The notes: generated by a model from the letters alone, not told the origin. DNA of 64,000 nt from Archangium_A sp035910535 (GCA_035910535.1 JAMHXF010000108.1:22539-86538), one strand, 5' to 3'. Counted from the stretch's first letter, positions 24,298-32,739 are shown. Program-made: numbers and translations.

Positions 24298-25878
24298 GTG
24301 GACATGCCACGGCGAGAACTGCGGTGGGCGATCGTGTGTTGTCTCGCGCTGGGGTGGGTGGTGCACCGCCCGGTGTTGGGTGGCGACGGGTGGCCCTACA
24401 ACCACGAGTACGGCGCCGTCTTCGAGCGCACCGAGCAGTTTCGCCGGGCCTTCCTCGAGGGGGAGTTGCTGCCTGTCTGGGCGTCGACGGCGTACCAGGG
24501 GCACGGTGGCCCGGTGCCGTTGCTCTACCACCGTGGCTTCTACTGGCTGGCCGGTTGGCTGGCGTTGCCGCTCGGGGCCTACCAGGCGTCGGTGCTGGGA
24601 ATGGTGCTGGTCACCGCGCTGGGCGCGCTCGGCGCGTGGCGGCTGGCGTGGTGGTCAGGGGCGGGCCGGCTGGGCGGGGCGCTGAGCGCGGCGCTCCTCG
24701 TGACGTCGCAGTACTACACCACCGACTGGTTGATCCGCGGCGCCGAGGCCGAGACCTTCGCGATGGCGATGCTGCCGTGGGCGACGTTCTACGGTGCCCG
24801 CTTTTCGCAAGGCGATCGCGTCGCAGGGCGCTGGGCGTTGACGATCGCCGCGTTGTTTCACGCGCACCAGGTGGTGGCGCTGTTCTGCCTGTTGCCGCTG
24901 GCTCCGCTGGGGTTGCTCGGCACATGGCAGCACGCGCGTTCGGGGTGGCGTGAGGCGGCGCGGCAGCTGGGCGTGTTCTTCGCGGTGTTGTTGCCGTTGA
25001 CGGTGCCCTGGGCCCTCGCGATTCGTGCGCTGCACCCGTACTTCGATCTCGAGATCACCCAACGCAACGGGCATCCGCTCCGTGAATACAAGCCGCTGCT
25101 GTTGTTGTGGCGCGACGACGCGTTTGCGTGGGGTGCGCAGTGGCGCGGCTATTCCGTTGAGCTGGGCAGGGCGCTCGTCGTCACCGGCGCCGCAGGTCTT
25201 GCGTGCGCGGCCTTCCTGCGGCGGCAGTGGCGGCTGTGGTGCACGCTCGCGCTGTCGGCAGCGTGGGCGGTGTGGCTGCAGAGCGAAGCCTCGCGGCCGC
25301 TGTACGAGCAGTCGCACTGGGCGGGCTTTCTGATGTTCCCGTGGCGCATGAATACGTTGCTGACGATGGTGCTGGCCGTCGCAGCCTCAGCGCCACTGGC
25401 GTTGACTCGGCAGGTGCCGACGCTGCGCGCAGTCGTGTCCGTGGTGCTCGGGGCTGCGTTGGCGTTGCAACTGAGCCGACTGCTCGACGCGCAGCGCCTC
25501 AACTACGAGCAGCTGCCGGCGAGCTTCATTGCGAAGGTCATCGCCGAGCCCGACGCTGGCGGCGGCGGTGAATACCTGCCGCGTGGAGTCGGAGTGCAGA
25601 AGGCTCCGTTCATCATCAGCACGGGGTGCACGGTGGAGCCCGCTGAGCGCCCTGCATTCTTTACGAAGTTGACGCTTTCCATCGACGCGACAGGCCCGTG
25701 CACCGTCGACATCGGTCAGTACCGGACTCCGCTCATCGAAGTGCTGGGGGCCGAGCGCGTCGAGACGAACGCGATCGGTGACACGCGCGTGCTCGTTCCG
25801 GCGGGGCGAAGCACGGTGACGCTCGAGGTTCGCTCCTTCTTCGAGGTGATCGGCTGGTTCTTCGTCGCGCCGCGATGA
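24298..25878 (+). CDS. Multi-pass membrane protein, GT-C glycosyltransferase-like
   Basis: About 526 residues with ten or so hydrophobic segments. The first loop after the first helix contains GGDGWPYNHEYGAVFERTEQF and a Trp/Tyr/His-rich stretch, and the end is a soluble beta-rich domain (TLEVRSFFEVIGWFFVAPR). This matches polyprenol-phosphate-sugar-dependent transferases in shape, but I see no certain catalytic motif. The GTG at 24298 has TAAAAG 7 bases upstream; an ATG at 24304 is the alternative. Its partner could be the divergent lipid-linked sugar synthase gene. Confidence 0.75.
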   Translation: MDMPRRELRWAIVCCLALGWVVHRPVLGGDGWPYNHEYGAVFERTEQFRRAFLEGELLPVWASTAYQGHGGPVPLLYHRGFYWLAGWLALPLGAYQASVLGMVLVTALGALGAWRLAWWSGAGRLGGALSAALLVTSQYYTTDWLIRGAEAETFAMAMLPWATFYGARFSQGDRVAGRWALTIAALFHAHQVVALFCLLPLAPLGLLGTWQHARSGWREAARQLGVFFAVLLPLTVPWALAIRALHPYFDLEITQRNGHPLREYKPLLLLWRDDAFAWGAQWRGYSVELGRALVVTGAAGLACAAFLRRQWRLWCTLALSAAWAVWLQSEASRPLYEQSHWAGFLMFPWRMNTLLTMVLAVAASAPLALTRQVPTLRAVVSVVLGAALALQLSRLLDAQRLNYEQLPASFIAKVIAEPDAGGGGEYLPRGVGVQKAPFIISTGCTVEPAERPAFFTKLTLSIDATGPCTVDIGQYRTPLIEVLGAERVETNAIGDTRVLVPAGRSTVTLEVRSFFEVIGWFFVAPR

Positions 25879-25948
25879 CGTCGAGGCACCGAAAGGACGC
25901 CGCAGCGAGGTAGTGGTCTGCGGGCGCTGTGCGCCGCGCGACGTCTGA

Positions 25949-26902
25949 TCAGACGAAGAGGCTCGAGAGCGACTCCGCGCGGTAGATGCGCGCGAGGGCT
26001 TCGCCGAACAGCCGCTCGGTGCCCACCTGACGGATCTTCGCGCAGCCCTGGGCTGACTTTGAGAGCGGCACGGTGTCGGCGACCACGAGCTCTTCGAGCT
26101 GCGACTCAGACACGCGGGTGATCGCCGGGCCCGAGAGAATGGGGTGCACGATGTACGCGTAGACCGAGCGGGCGCCCTTGGCTTTGAGCGCCGCGGCGCC
26201 CTGCGTGAGCGTGCCGCCGGTGTCGATGATGTCGTCGACGATGACCGCGTCTTTGCCGTCGACGTCGCCGATGAGGTTCATGACCTCCGAGGCGTTGGCG
26301 CGAGGGCGGCGTTTGTCGATGATCGCCAGTGGGCAGTTGAGGCGCTTGCTGTACGCACGCGCGCGCTCGACGCCGCCAGCGTCAGGCGAGACGATCACCA
26401 GGTCGTCGGTGCTGGGGAACTTCTTGCGGAGATCGTCGAGGAACACCGGTGAGGCGTAGAGATGATCAGTGGGAATGTTGAAGAACCCCTGAATCTGCCC
26501 TGCGTGCATGTCCATCGACACCACGCGGGTGACCCCAGCGTTCGCGAGGAGATCGGCGATCAGCTTGGCGGTGATGGGCGTGCGCGCCGCGACCTTCCGG
26601 TCTTGTCGTGCGTAGCCGTAGTAGGGGATCACGGCGGTGATCGACGCTGCGCTCGCGCGCTTGAGCGCGTCGGTCATGATCAACAGCTCCATCAGGTGAT
26701 CGTTGACCGGAGGGCAGGTCGACTGAATGACGAAGCAGTCGAAGCCACGAACGTTCTCTCCGATTTCGACCTGAATCTCGCCGTCGCTGAAGCGGCCCAC
26801 CTCGGCCTTCGACACCGGGCGCTTGAGGTATTCGCAGATGCGCTCGGTGAGGGCGCGGTTCGAGTTTCCGGCGAAGACCTTGAAGTCGTGGCTGACGGGC
26901 AT
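25949..26902 (-). CDS. prs: Ribose-phosphate pyrophosphokinase
   Basis: A 317-residue PRPP synthase. VFAGNSNRALTERIC, FSDGEIQVEIGENVRG, PYYGYARQDRK (ATP-site), SPDAGGVERARAY and VDDIIDTGGTL (the PRPP loop) are all present. It makes phosphoribosyl pyrophosphate from ribose-5-phosphate and ATP for nucleotides, histidine and NAD. It is followed on the same strand by nothing and preceded by spoVG 55 bases upstream, the order spoVG-prs seen in several bacteria. Confidence 0.98.
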   Translation of the reverse strand: MPVSHDFKVFAGNSNRALTERICEYLKRPVSKAEVGRFSDGEIQVEIGENVRGFDCFVIQSTCPPVNDHLMELLIMTDALKRASAASITAVIPYYGYARQDRKVAARTPITAKLIADLLANAGVTRVVSMDMHAGQIQGFFNIPTDHLYASPVFLDDLRKKFPSTDDLVIVSPDAGGVERARAYSKRLNCPLAIIDKRRPRANASEVMNLIGDVDGKDAVIVDDIIDTGGTLTQGAAALKAKGARSVYAYIVHPILSGPAITRVSESQLEELVVADTVPLSKSAQGCAKIRQVGTERLFGEALARIYRAESLSSLFV

Positions 26903-26957
26903 GGGCGCGCGGTCAGTACCGCAACGTCAGAACCCGTTCAATGTACGCCTCGCCCGA

Positions 26958-27257
26958 TCATTCGGCTTCGACGAGCGAGTCACGAGGGCGCAACGGGTTC
27001 GGGCTCTTCACGGCTTGTCGGTACTCCTCGAGTACGCGTTTCTCGAGGCGCTCCCGCATTTCTGCGTTGAGCGGGTGCGCGATGTCTTTGTAGCTGCCGT
27101 CTTTGCGCTTCTTCGCAGGCATGGCGACGAAGAGCCCGGCGGTGCCTTGAATCACCTTGAGGTCACGCACCACGAAGCACGCGTCGAGCGTGATGGTGAC
27201 GTACGCGCGCAGTTTGTCTTCGTCGACGATGAAGACTTTGACGTCAGAGATCTGCAT
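26958..27257 (-). CDS. spoVG: SpoVG-family RNA/DNA-binding regulator
   Basis: A 99-residue SpoVG protein: MQISDVKVFIVDEDKLRAYV, TLDACFVVRDLKVIQG, FVAMPAKKRKDGSYKDIAHP and NAEMRERLEKRVLEEY match the family end to end. SpoVG proteins bind nucleic acids and regulate virulence, capsule or development; its role in this lineage is not established. I prefer the ATG at 27257 over a TTG 15 bases upstream because it starts exactly at the conserved residue. It lies upstream of prs on the same strand and is divergent from infC. Confidence 0.93.
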   Translation of the reverse strand: MQISDVKVFIVDEDKLRAYVTITLDACFVVRDLKVIQGTAGLFVAMPAKKRKDGSYKDIAHPLNAEMRERLEKRVLEEYRQAVKSPNPLRPRDSLVEAE

Positions 27258-27326
27258 GGGGCCCCCCGGCAAGGCACCAGCAGGATCCCGTGTTCCAACC
27301 TACTGGTGCAAGCGCTCTGGCGCGCC

Positions 27327-27354
27327 TTGACTTGGGAGAACGATTCGCTAAGGG
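27327..27354 (+). promoter_or_regulatory. Possible promoter of infC
   Basis: TTGACT (27327-27332) and TAAGGG (27349-27354) with 16 bases between. The -35 is good, the -10 weak. It would give a leader of about 37 bases with AAAGGAG seven bases before the infC start. Confidence 0.35.
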
Positions 27355-27396
27355 TGCGCCGCTTCTTTCACCCAACGTTTTCAAAGGAGTAGTGCC

Positions 27397-28083
27397 CTGG
27401 CTCTCGCACGTGATCAGCGAACCGATCGTCGAATCAAAGCTCGCGAGGTCCGCGTCGTCGGGTCCGCCGGTGAGCAACTCGGCGTCATGCCCACCGAAGT
27501 GGCTCTGGCGAAAGCCCAGGCCGAGGGTTTGAACCTCGTTGAGGTCAACCCCATGTCGAAGCCCCCCGTCTGCAAGATCATGGACTACGGGCGTTTCAAG
27601 TACGAAGAAAAGAAGAAGGCCAACGACGCCAAGAAGAAGCAGGTCGTCGTGAAGATCAAAGAGGTCAAGCTTCGCCCGAAGACCGAAGAGCACGACTACG
27701 AGACAAAGGTTCGTCACGTGCGTGAGTTCCTCGAAGAGGGCAACAAGGCCAAGATCACGATCATGTTCCGTGGTCGTGAGATCACCCACCGCAACCTCGG
27801 TACCCAGATCCTCGACGACGTGGTCGGAGATCTGAAGGACATCGCCGTCGTCGAGCAGACGCCTCGCCTCGAAGGCAAGCAGATGTTCATGATCCTCGGG
27901 CCGAACAACAAGGTCGCTCAGCGTGCGCGTGACGCGCATCGCAACTCGCTCCTCGCGCACGAAAAAGAGAAGGCCGAGCGCAAGGGTGACGGCGAGGCCG
28001 CCGAAGCGGCCCCGGCGACTCCTCCCCCGTCAGCGCCCGTTCCTCCGGCGGCCCCTGCAGTTGCCGAAGCGCCGAAGGCCTGA
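27397..28083 (+). CDS. infC: Translation initiation factor IF-3 with rare CTG start
   Basis: The frame that encodes IF-3 has no ATG, GTG or TTG at the proper N-terminus: the conserved ALARDQRTDRRIKAREVRVV lies upstream of the first ATG (27487). The best start is CTG at 27397, exactly 7 bases after AAAGGAG. This gives 228 residues. IF-3 genes use rare starts (ATT in E. coli, ATC in Myxococcus dsg) so that IF-3 can repress its own synthesis. The N-domain, lysine-rich linker (KYEEKKKANDAKKKQ) and C-domain are complete, followed by a 35-residue Ala/Pro-rich tail as in dsg. It keeps ribosomal subunits apart and checks start codons. Confidence 0.94.
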   Translation: MALARDQRTDRRIKAREVRVVGSAGEQLGVMPTEVALAKAQAEGLNLVEVNPMSKPPVCKIMDYGRFKYEEKKKANDAKKKQVVVKIKEVKLRPKTEEHDYETKVRHVREFLEEGNKAKITIMFRGREITHRNLGTQILDDVVGDLKDIAVVEQTPRLEGKQMFMILGPNNKVAQRARDAHRNSLLAHEKEKAERKGDGEAAEAAPATPPPSAPVPPAAPAVAEAPKA

Positions 28084-28091
28084 CACGCGGG

Positions 28092-28120
28092 TTGACATAC
28101 CGGGACCGACGCCGTATGAG
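28092..28120 (+). promoter_or_regulatory. Promoter of rpmI-rplT
   Basis: TTGACA (28092-28097) and TATGAG (28115-28120) with 17 bases between, beginning nine bases after the infC stop. It would let L35 and L20 be made independently of infC. Confidence 0.6.
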
Positions 28121-28154
28121 CGCCGCCCTTTCGCAGGTTTCCAGGACTCAAGTC

Positions 28155-28364
28155 ATGCCCAAGCTGAAAACTCGGAGCAGCGCCAAAAAGCGCTTCCAGG
28201 TGAAGAAGAACGGCAAGGTGAAGCACGGTAAGGCTTTCGCCAAGCACCTCTTCACCCACGCCAAATCGATGGATAGCCGTCGCCGCAATCGCGGCACTTC
28301 GCACCTCGACAAGATGGATGCGAAGAAGGTCGTCAAAGAGATGTTCCCCTACGGGGCGAACTGA
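28155..28364 (+). CDS. rpmI: 50S ribosomal protein L35
   Basis: A 69-residue L35, MPKLKTRSSAKKRFQVKKNG to VVKEMFPYGAN, complete. AGGA lies 8 bases before the ATG. Standard position between infC and rplT; it has its own likely promoter. Confidence 0.98.
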   Translation: MPKLKTRSSAKKRFQVKKNGKVKHGKAFAKHLFTHAKSMDSRRRNRGTSHLDKMDAKKVVKEMFPYGAN

Positions 28365-28382
28365 GAAAGGAGCTGTTGACCC

Positions 28383-28730
28383 ATGCGCGTAAAGAAGGGC
28401 GTCAAAGCTCGTCGTCGTCGTAATTCAATCCTCAAGTTGGCCAAGGGTTTCCGTGGCCGTCGCAAGAACTGCTACAAGCGTGCGAATCAGGCCGTCGAGC
28501 GTGCGCTCGACTACGCCTCGCGCGATCGTCAGCGTCGTAAGCGCGACTTCCGCTCGCTGTGGATCGTCCGCATCAACGCGGCGGCTCGCACGGTCGGTCT
28601 GTCGTACTCGAAGTTGATTGGCGGTCTCACGAAGGCGAAGGTTGCCATCGATCGCAAGATCCTCGCGGATCTCGCGGTGCACGACCTGGTTGGTTTTGGC
28701 GCGGTCGCCCAGATCGCCAAGGCGGCCTGA
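28383..28730 (+). CDS. rplT: 50S ribosomal protein L20
   Basis: A 115-residue L20: MRVKKGVKARRRRN, LAKGFRGRRKNCYKRANQ and FRSLWIVRINAAARTVGLSY are the conserved blocks. Needed for early large-subunit assembly and, in other bacteria, a repressor of its own operon. AAGGAG lies 10 bases upstream. Confidence 0.98.
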   Translation: MRVKKGVKARRRRNSILKLAKGFRGRRKNCYKRANQAVERALDYASRDRQRRKRDFRSLWIVRINAAARTVGLSYSKLIGGLTKAKVAIDRKILADLAVHDLVGFGAVAQIAKAA

Positions 28731-28762
28731 GAAGTTCAAGAGCCCTCAACGGCTCGAACACG

Positions 28763-28801
28763 CGGGGTCGCTCTGGAAAGGGCGGCCCCGTTTTCTTTTT
28801 T
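28763..28801 (+). terminator. Terminator between rplT and pheS
   Basis: A nine-pair stem (28763-28771 with 28782-28790; one G-U pair) with a 10-base loop, followed by TTTTCTTTTTT. It lies 33 bases after rplT and 24 before pheS, so it either ends the ribosomal operon or acts as an attenuator for pheST. Confidence 0.8.
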
Positions 28802-28824
28802 CCGAAGCATCGGTTGATTCAGCC

Positions 28825-29862
28825 ATGAACGACAGACTGGCGGCATTGGCAGCGGCGGCGCAGCAAGAGCTCGAGACGGCGGTGACGCCCGAAGCCGTCG
28901 AGCAGCTGCGCGTGAAGTTCCTCGGCAAGAAGGGTGAGCTCGCCGCGATTCTGGGCGGCATGGGCAAGCTCGCGCCCGATGAGCGACGCGCGCTCGGTGA
29001 AAAAGCCAACGCCGTAAAGGCCGAGCTGGAGACGAAGATCTCCGCCGCCATCACGCGCGTGCAGGAGCTCGCGCTCGAGGCGGAGCTCAAGGGCCCGAGA
29101 CTCGACGTGACGTTGCCGGGGCGTGCGCGGCCGCAGGGACGTCGACACCCTGTCTCGCAGACGCTCGAAGACATCTGCAGCACGTTCGCGCGCCTGGGCT
29201 TCGTGGTGGAGCAAGGGCCTGAGATCGAGCTCGACTGGTACAACTTCGAGGCGCTCAACATGCCGCCGGATCACTCCGCGCGCGACATGCAGGACACGTT
29301 CTACGTCGACGCCAACACCATCGCCGCGAAGAAGCCGGTGGTGCTGCGCACGCATACCTCGCCGGTGCAGATTCGCACCATGCTCTCGCAGAAGCCGCCC
29401 GTGCGCGCGGTGATGCCGGGCCGCGTGTACCGCAAAGACAGCGATCAGACGCACACGCCCATGTTCCACCAGGTCGAAGGGTTGCTCGTCGACTCGAAGG
29501 TCACGTTCGCTGAGTTGAAGGGCACGTTGGCCGCGTTCGCGACCGCGTTCTTCGGCCCGAAGACGAAGACGCGGTTCCGCCCGTCGTTCTTCCCATTCAC
29601 CGAGCCTTCGGCCGAGGTCGACGTGTCGTGCGTGTTCTGCGCGGGCAAGGGTTGCCGCGTGTGCAAGCAGACCGGTTGGCTCGAGGTGTTGGGCAGCGGC
29701 ATGGTGCACCCCAACGTCTTCAAGCACGCGGGCTACGACTCGACGCAGGTCACCGGCTTTGCCTTCGGCATGGGCGTGGAGCGCCTGGCGATGCTCCGCT
29801 ACGGCATCGACGATCTGCGCACCATGTTCGAGAACGATTACCGCTTCGTCGCGCAGTTCTGA
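28825..29862 (+). CDS. pheS: Phenylalanyl-tRNA synthetase alpha chain
   Basis: A 345-residue PheS. The N-terminal coiled coil binds tRNA, then GRARPQGRRHPVSQTLEDI begins the class II catalytic core; TPMFHQVEGL (motif 2) and GFAFGMGVERLAMLRYGI (motif 3) follow. Forms an alpha2-beta2 enzyme with PheT. Starts at the ATG at 28825 after a terminator-like hairpin; pheT begins 12 bases after the stop. Confidence 0.98.
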   Translation: MNDRLAALAAAAQQELETAVTPEAVEQLRVKFLGKKGELAAILGGMGKLAPDERRALGEKANAVKAELETKISAAITRVQELALEAELKGPRLDVTLPGRARPQGRRHPVSQTLEDICSTFARLGFVVEQGPEIELDWYNFEALNMPPDHSARDMQDTFYVDANTIAAKKPVVLRTHTSPVQIRTMLSQKPPVRAVMPGRVYRKDSDQTHTPMFHQVEGLLVDSKVTFAELKGTLAAFATAFFGPKTKTRFRPSFFPFTEPSAEVDVSCVFCAGKGCRVCKQTGWLEVLGSGMVHPNVFKHAGYDSTQVTGFAFGMGVERLAMLRYGIDDLRTMFENDYRFVAQF

Positions 29863-29874
29863 GGGTTCGACGTC

Positions 29875-32274
29875 ATGAAGATCTCGCTCAAGTGGTTGAA
29901 GGACTCCGTGCAGCTCCCCGACTCGGTCGAGGAGCTGGCGAAGCGATTGACGATGGCGGGCCTCGAGATCGAAGGCATCGCGCGGCCAGGTGATGGGCTC
30001 CGTGGCGTGGTGGTCGCGCAGATCCTCGCGTCAGAGAAGCACCCCAACGCCGACAAGTTGTCGGTGACGAAGATCGACGACGGCTCCGGCACGCCGCTGC
30101 AGGTGGTGTGTGGCGCGAAGAACTTTCAGGTGGGTGACAAGATCCCGCTCGCGACCGTGGGCGCGGTGCTGCCCGGCGGCATGAAGATCGGCAAAGCGAA
30201 GATGCGCGACGTCGAGAGCTTCGGAATGCTCTGCAGCAGCAAGGAGCTCGGGCTCGCCGAAGAGAGCGCCGGCTTGTTGATTCTCGAGCCATCGTTGAAG
30301 GTCGGTACGCCCATCGCCGAGGCGCTGGGGCTCGACGACGTGATCTTCGAGGTCAACGTCACGCCGAACCGGAGCGACGCGCTCTCGCACCTGGGCATCG
30401 CGCGGGAGATCTCCACGCTGCTCGGGGTGCCGCTGCGCAAGCCCGAAGCGAAGCTCGCCGAGACCTCGCCCGCCGCGTCCAGCAAGGTGAAGATTCGCAT
30501 CGACGACGTCGAGCGCTGCTGGCGTTACGCCGGTCGCGTCATCGAAGGCGTCACCGTGAAGCCGTCACCCGCGTGGATGCAGGAGCGGCTCAAGGCGGCT
30601 GGCATGCGCGCCATCAACAACCTCGTCGACATCACGAACTACGTGATGCTCGAGTACGGCCAGCCGCTGCACGCGTTCGATCTCGATCGCATCGCTGGTG
30701 GGCAGATCGTCGTGCGCACCGCGAAGGCCGGCGAGAAGCTCAAGACGCTCGACGGCAAAGAGCGCGTGCTGCACGCCGAAGATCTGCTGATCTGCGACGA
30801 GTCGGCGCCGCTGGTGATCGCCGGCGTGATGGGCGGCGAGTCGAGCGAGGTCACCGAAAAGACCACGCGCGTGATGTTGGAGTGCGCGACCTTTCAGCCG
30901 ACCACCGTGCGGCGCTCTTCGAAGCGTCACGCCTTGCACACCGAGTCGTCGCATCGCTTCGAGCGCGGCACCGACGTGTCGAGCATTCCCGAGGTCATCG
31001 ATCGCGCGGCGGCGTTGATCGCCGAACTGGCCGGCGGCACGGTGCTCGAAGGGCGTGTCGACGTGTACCCATCGCCGAAAGCACCGCGCGTGGTGTCGCT
31101 GCGGCCCGAGCGCGTGGGCGAAGTATTGGGGGTGCCTGTCGCCGCCGACGAGTGCGCGCGCGTGTTGGCGTCGCTGGGCTTCGTCTCGAAGGGCAACGGC
31201 CAGTGGGAAGTGCCGTTTGCGCGGGTCGACGTGTCGATCGAAGAAGATCTCATCGAAGAGATCGCCCGCATCCGTGGCTTCGACGCGATCCCCGCTGCGT
31301 TGCCGCGTGGGCTCTCGTCGCTCGAACCGGAGCGGCCGTGGGTGACCGCCGAGCGTCGCATTCGTACGGCGCTCGCTGGTGAAGGGCTCGATGAGGTCGT
31401 GAACTACTCGTTCGTCGCGCCTGCGGAGCTCGCTGCGTTTCAGGCTGACGTCGGCGCGATCTCGGTGGCGAACCCGCTGTCGGTCGAACAGTCGACGATG
31501 CGCACCACGTTGTTCGCGAGCCTCGTGCCCAACGTCGCGCGGTCGGCGCGGCATCAGGCTGGCGGCGTTCGTTTCTACGAGCTCGCGCGCAGCTACGTGC
31601 CCAACGCGAATGGCGGTGAAGGTGCCACGCCAGTCGCGAAGGAGACCCTGCAGGTCGCCGGCGCGCTCTGGGGCCTGCGGCAGCGCTCACGCGTGTGGAC
31701 CGGGAAAGACGAGGCGGTCGATTTCTACGATGCGCGCGCGGCCGTCGAAGCCGTGTTGGCTTCGTTGCACATCGAAGGTGCGGTCTTTGAGCCGCTCGAG
31801 TCGCCCTGGTACCACCCGCGCGCCGCAGCGACGGTGCGGGTCGGGAAGACGATGGTCGGTACGCTGGGCGAACTGCACCCGCGTGCGCAGAAGCGGTTGG
31901 ACGCCCCGACGGGCGTGTTCCTCTTTCAGCTCGAAGCCGACGCGCTCTTGTCCCTGGCGAAGCTGGTGCCGCAGTCGGCGCCGCTCTCGCGTTTCCCTTC
32001 GGTGCTGCGCGATCTCGCCGTCGTGGTGTCGGCGGAGGTGCCGGCCGAGCAGGTGCGCGCCGTCATTCTCGAGGTTGGTCGGCCGCTGGTGGTCGAGGCG
32101 CGCGTGTTCGACGTCTTCACCGGCGCGCAGGTGGGGGCGGGGCGAAAGAACCTCGCGTTCGCGCTCGAGTACCGCTCGGCCGAGAAGACGCTCACCGACG
32201 CCGAAATCGTCGACGCGCACACGAAGATCGTCGCCGAGGTGACCACCCGCGTCGGCGGTGCGCTACGCGCGTAA
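29875..32274 (+). CDS. pheT: Phenylalanyl-tRNA synthetase beta chain
   Basis: A 799-residue PheT of the long bacterial type: tRNA-binding OB domain (HPNADKLSVTKIDDG, VVCGAKNF), B3/B4 domain with editing site, B5, the inactive catalytic core and the C-terminal anticodon-binding domain (SRFPSVLRDLAVVV to AEKTLTDAEIVDAH). It holds the anticodon and edits tyrosine errors. No truncation. Confidence 0.98.
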   Translation: MKISLKWLKDSVQLPDSVEELAKRLTMAGLEIEGIARPGDGLRGVVVAQILASEKHPNADKLSVTKIDDGSGTPLQVVCGAKNFQVGDKIPLATVGAVLPGGMKIGKAKMRDVESFGMLCSSKELGLAEESAGLLILEPSLKVGTPIAEALGLDDVIFEVNVTPNRSDALSHLGIAREISTLLGVPLRKPEAKLAETSPAASSKVKIRIDDVERCWRYAGRVIEGVTVKPSPAWMQERLKAAGMRAINNLVDITNYVMLEYGQPLHAFDLDRIAGGQIVVRTAKAGEKLKTLDGKERVLHAEDLLICDESAPLVIAGVMGGESSEVTEKTTRVMLECATFQPTTVRRSSKRHALHTESSHRFERGTDVSSIPEVIDRAAALIAELAGGTVLEGRVDVYPSPKAPRVVSLRPERVGEVLGVPVAADECARVLASLGFVSKGNGQWEVPFARVDVSIEEDLIEEIARIRGFDAIPAALPRGLSSLEPERPWVTAERRIRTALAGEGLDEVVNYSFVAPAELAAFQADVGAISVANPLSVEQSTMRTTLFASLVPNVARSARHQAGGVRFYELARSYVPNANGGEGATPVAKETLQVAGALWGLRQRSRVWTGKDEAVDFYDARAAVEAVLASLHIEGAVFEPLESPWYHPRAAATVRVGKTMVGTLGELHPRAQKRLDAPTGVFLFQLEADALLSLAKLVPQSAPLSRFPSVLRDLAVVVSAEVPAEQVRAVILEVGRPLVVEARVFDVFTGAQVGAGRKNLAFALEYRSAEKTLTDAEIVDAHTKIVAEVTTRVGGALRA

Positions 32275-32320
32275 AGGCCCGATTTTCCGGCCTCAGACTC
32301 AAGTCTGCGAGGTTGCGAAA

Positions 32321-32370
32321 AAGCGTAGCAATGTCGGCATGTTGACATGTCAACTCGGCGGGCTACGCTT
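32321..32370 (+). promoter_or_regulatory. ihfA promoter inside nested inverted repeats
   Basis: TTGACA (32342-32347) and TACGCT (32364-32369), 16 bases apart, form the promoter. The -35 lies in a perfect 14-base palindrome GTTGACATGTCAAC (32341-32354). Around it, 9-base arms AAGCGTAGC (32321-32329) and GCTACGCTT (32362-32370) are exact inverted repeats, the right arm covering the -10. A repressor bound at the palindrome would block the promoter. TACGCT is only 9 bases from the ATG. Confidence 0.55.
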
Positions 32371-32378
32371 CGCGACCT

Positions 32379-32738
32379 ATGACGAAAGCGGACATCATCG
32401 AGAGCGTCTACGAAAAGGTGGGCTTCTCGAAGAAGGAGTCAGCTGAACTCGTGGAGCTGGTCTTTGACACGCTCAAGGAGACGCTCGAGCGCGGCGACAA
32501 GGTGAAGATCTCGGGTTTCGGGAACTTTCAGCCTCGGTACAAGCGCGCGCGCCCGGGCCGGAATCCTCAGAGCGGCCAGCCCATCGAGATCACTGCGCGA
32601 CGCGTGGTGAAGTTCGTACCGAGCCAGGTGTTGAAGGCTGATCTCAACGACGGCTACGTCGCGGAAGACGAGCTCTCGGCCGAAGATGAAGACGAAGGTC
32701 ACGTCGCTCCTGAGAGCGACGACGACGGCGAAGATTGA
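32379..32738 (+). CDS. ihfA: Integration host factor alpha / HU-family DNA-bending protein with acidic tail
   Basis: A 119-residue protein. The first 93 residues are a complete HU/IHF fold: MTKADIIESVYEKVGFSKKE, GDKVKISGFGNFQPRYKRAR, then GRNPQSGQPIEITARRVVKF with the intercalating proline in the beta arm. Position after pheT matches ihfA (himA). The last 25 residues, VAEDELSAEDEDEGHVAPES then DDDGED, are almost all acidic, which IHF alpha of enterics lacks; such a tail could weaken or tune DNA binding. No SD; it is probably a leaderless mRNA. Confidence 0.93.
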   Translation: MTKADIIESVYEKVGFSKKESAELVELVFDTLKETLERGDKVKISGFGNFQPRYKRARPGRNPQSGQPIEITARRVVKFVPSQVLKADLNDGYVAEDELSAEDEDEGHVAPESDDDGED

Positions 32739-32739
32739 G

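Noticed and set aside
25941..25954. Palindrome CGTCTGATCAGACG at the end of prs
   Set aside because: Contains the prs stop and lacks a T-run; no second copy seen, so it is most likely chance.
28739..28762. A leader peptide for phenylalanine attenuation before pheS
   Set aside because: No short frame with a run of Phe codons was found; only small hairpins.
32294..32307. Hairpin CAGACTCAAGTCTG after pheT
   Set aside because: Short stem, no T-run; weak as a terminator.
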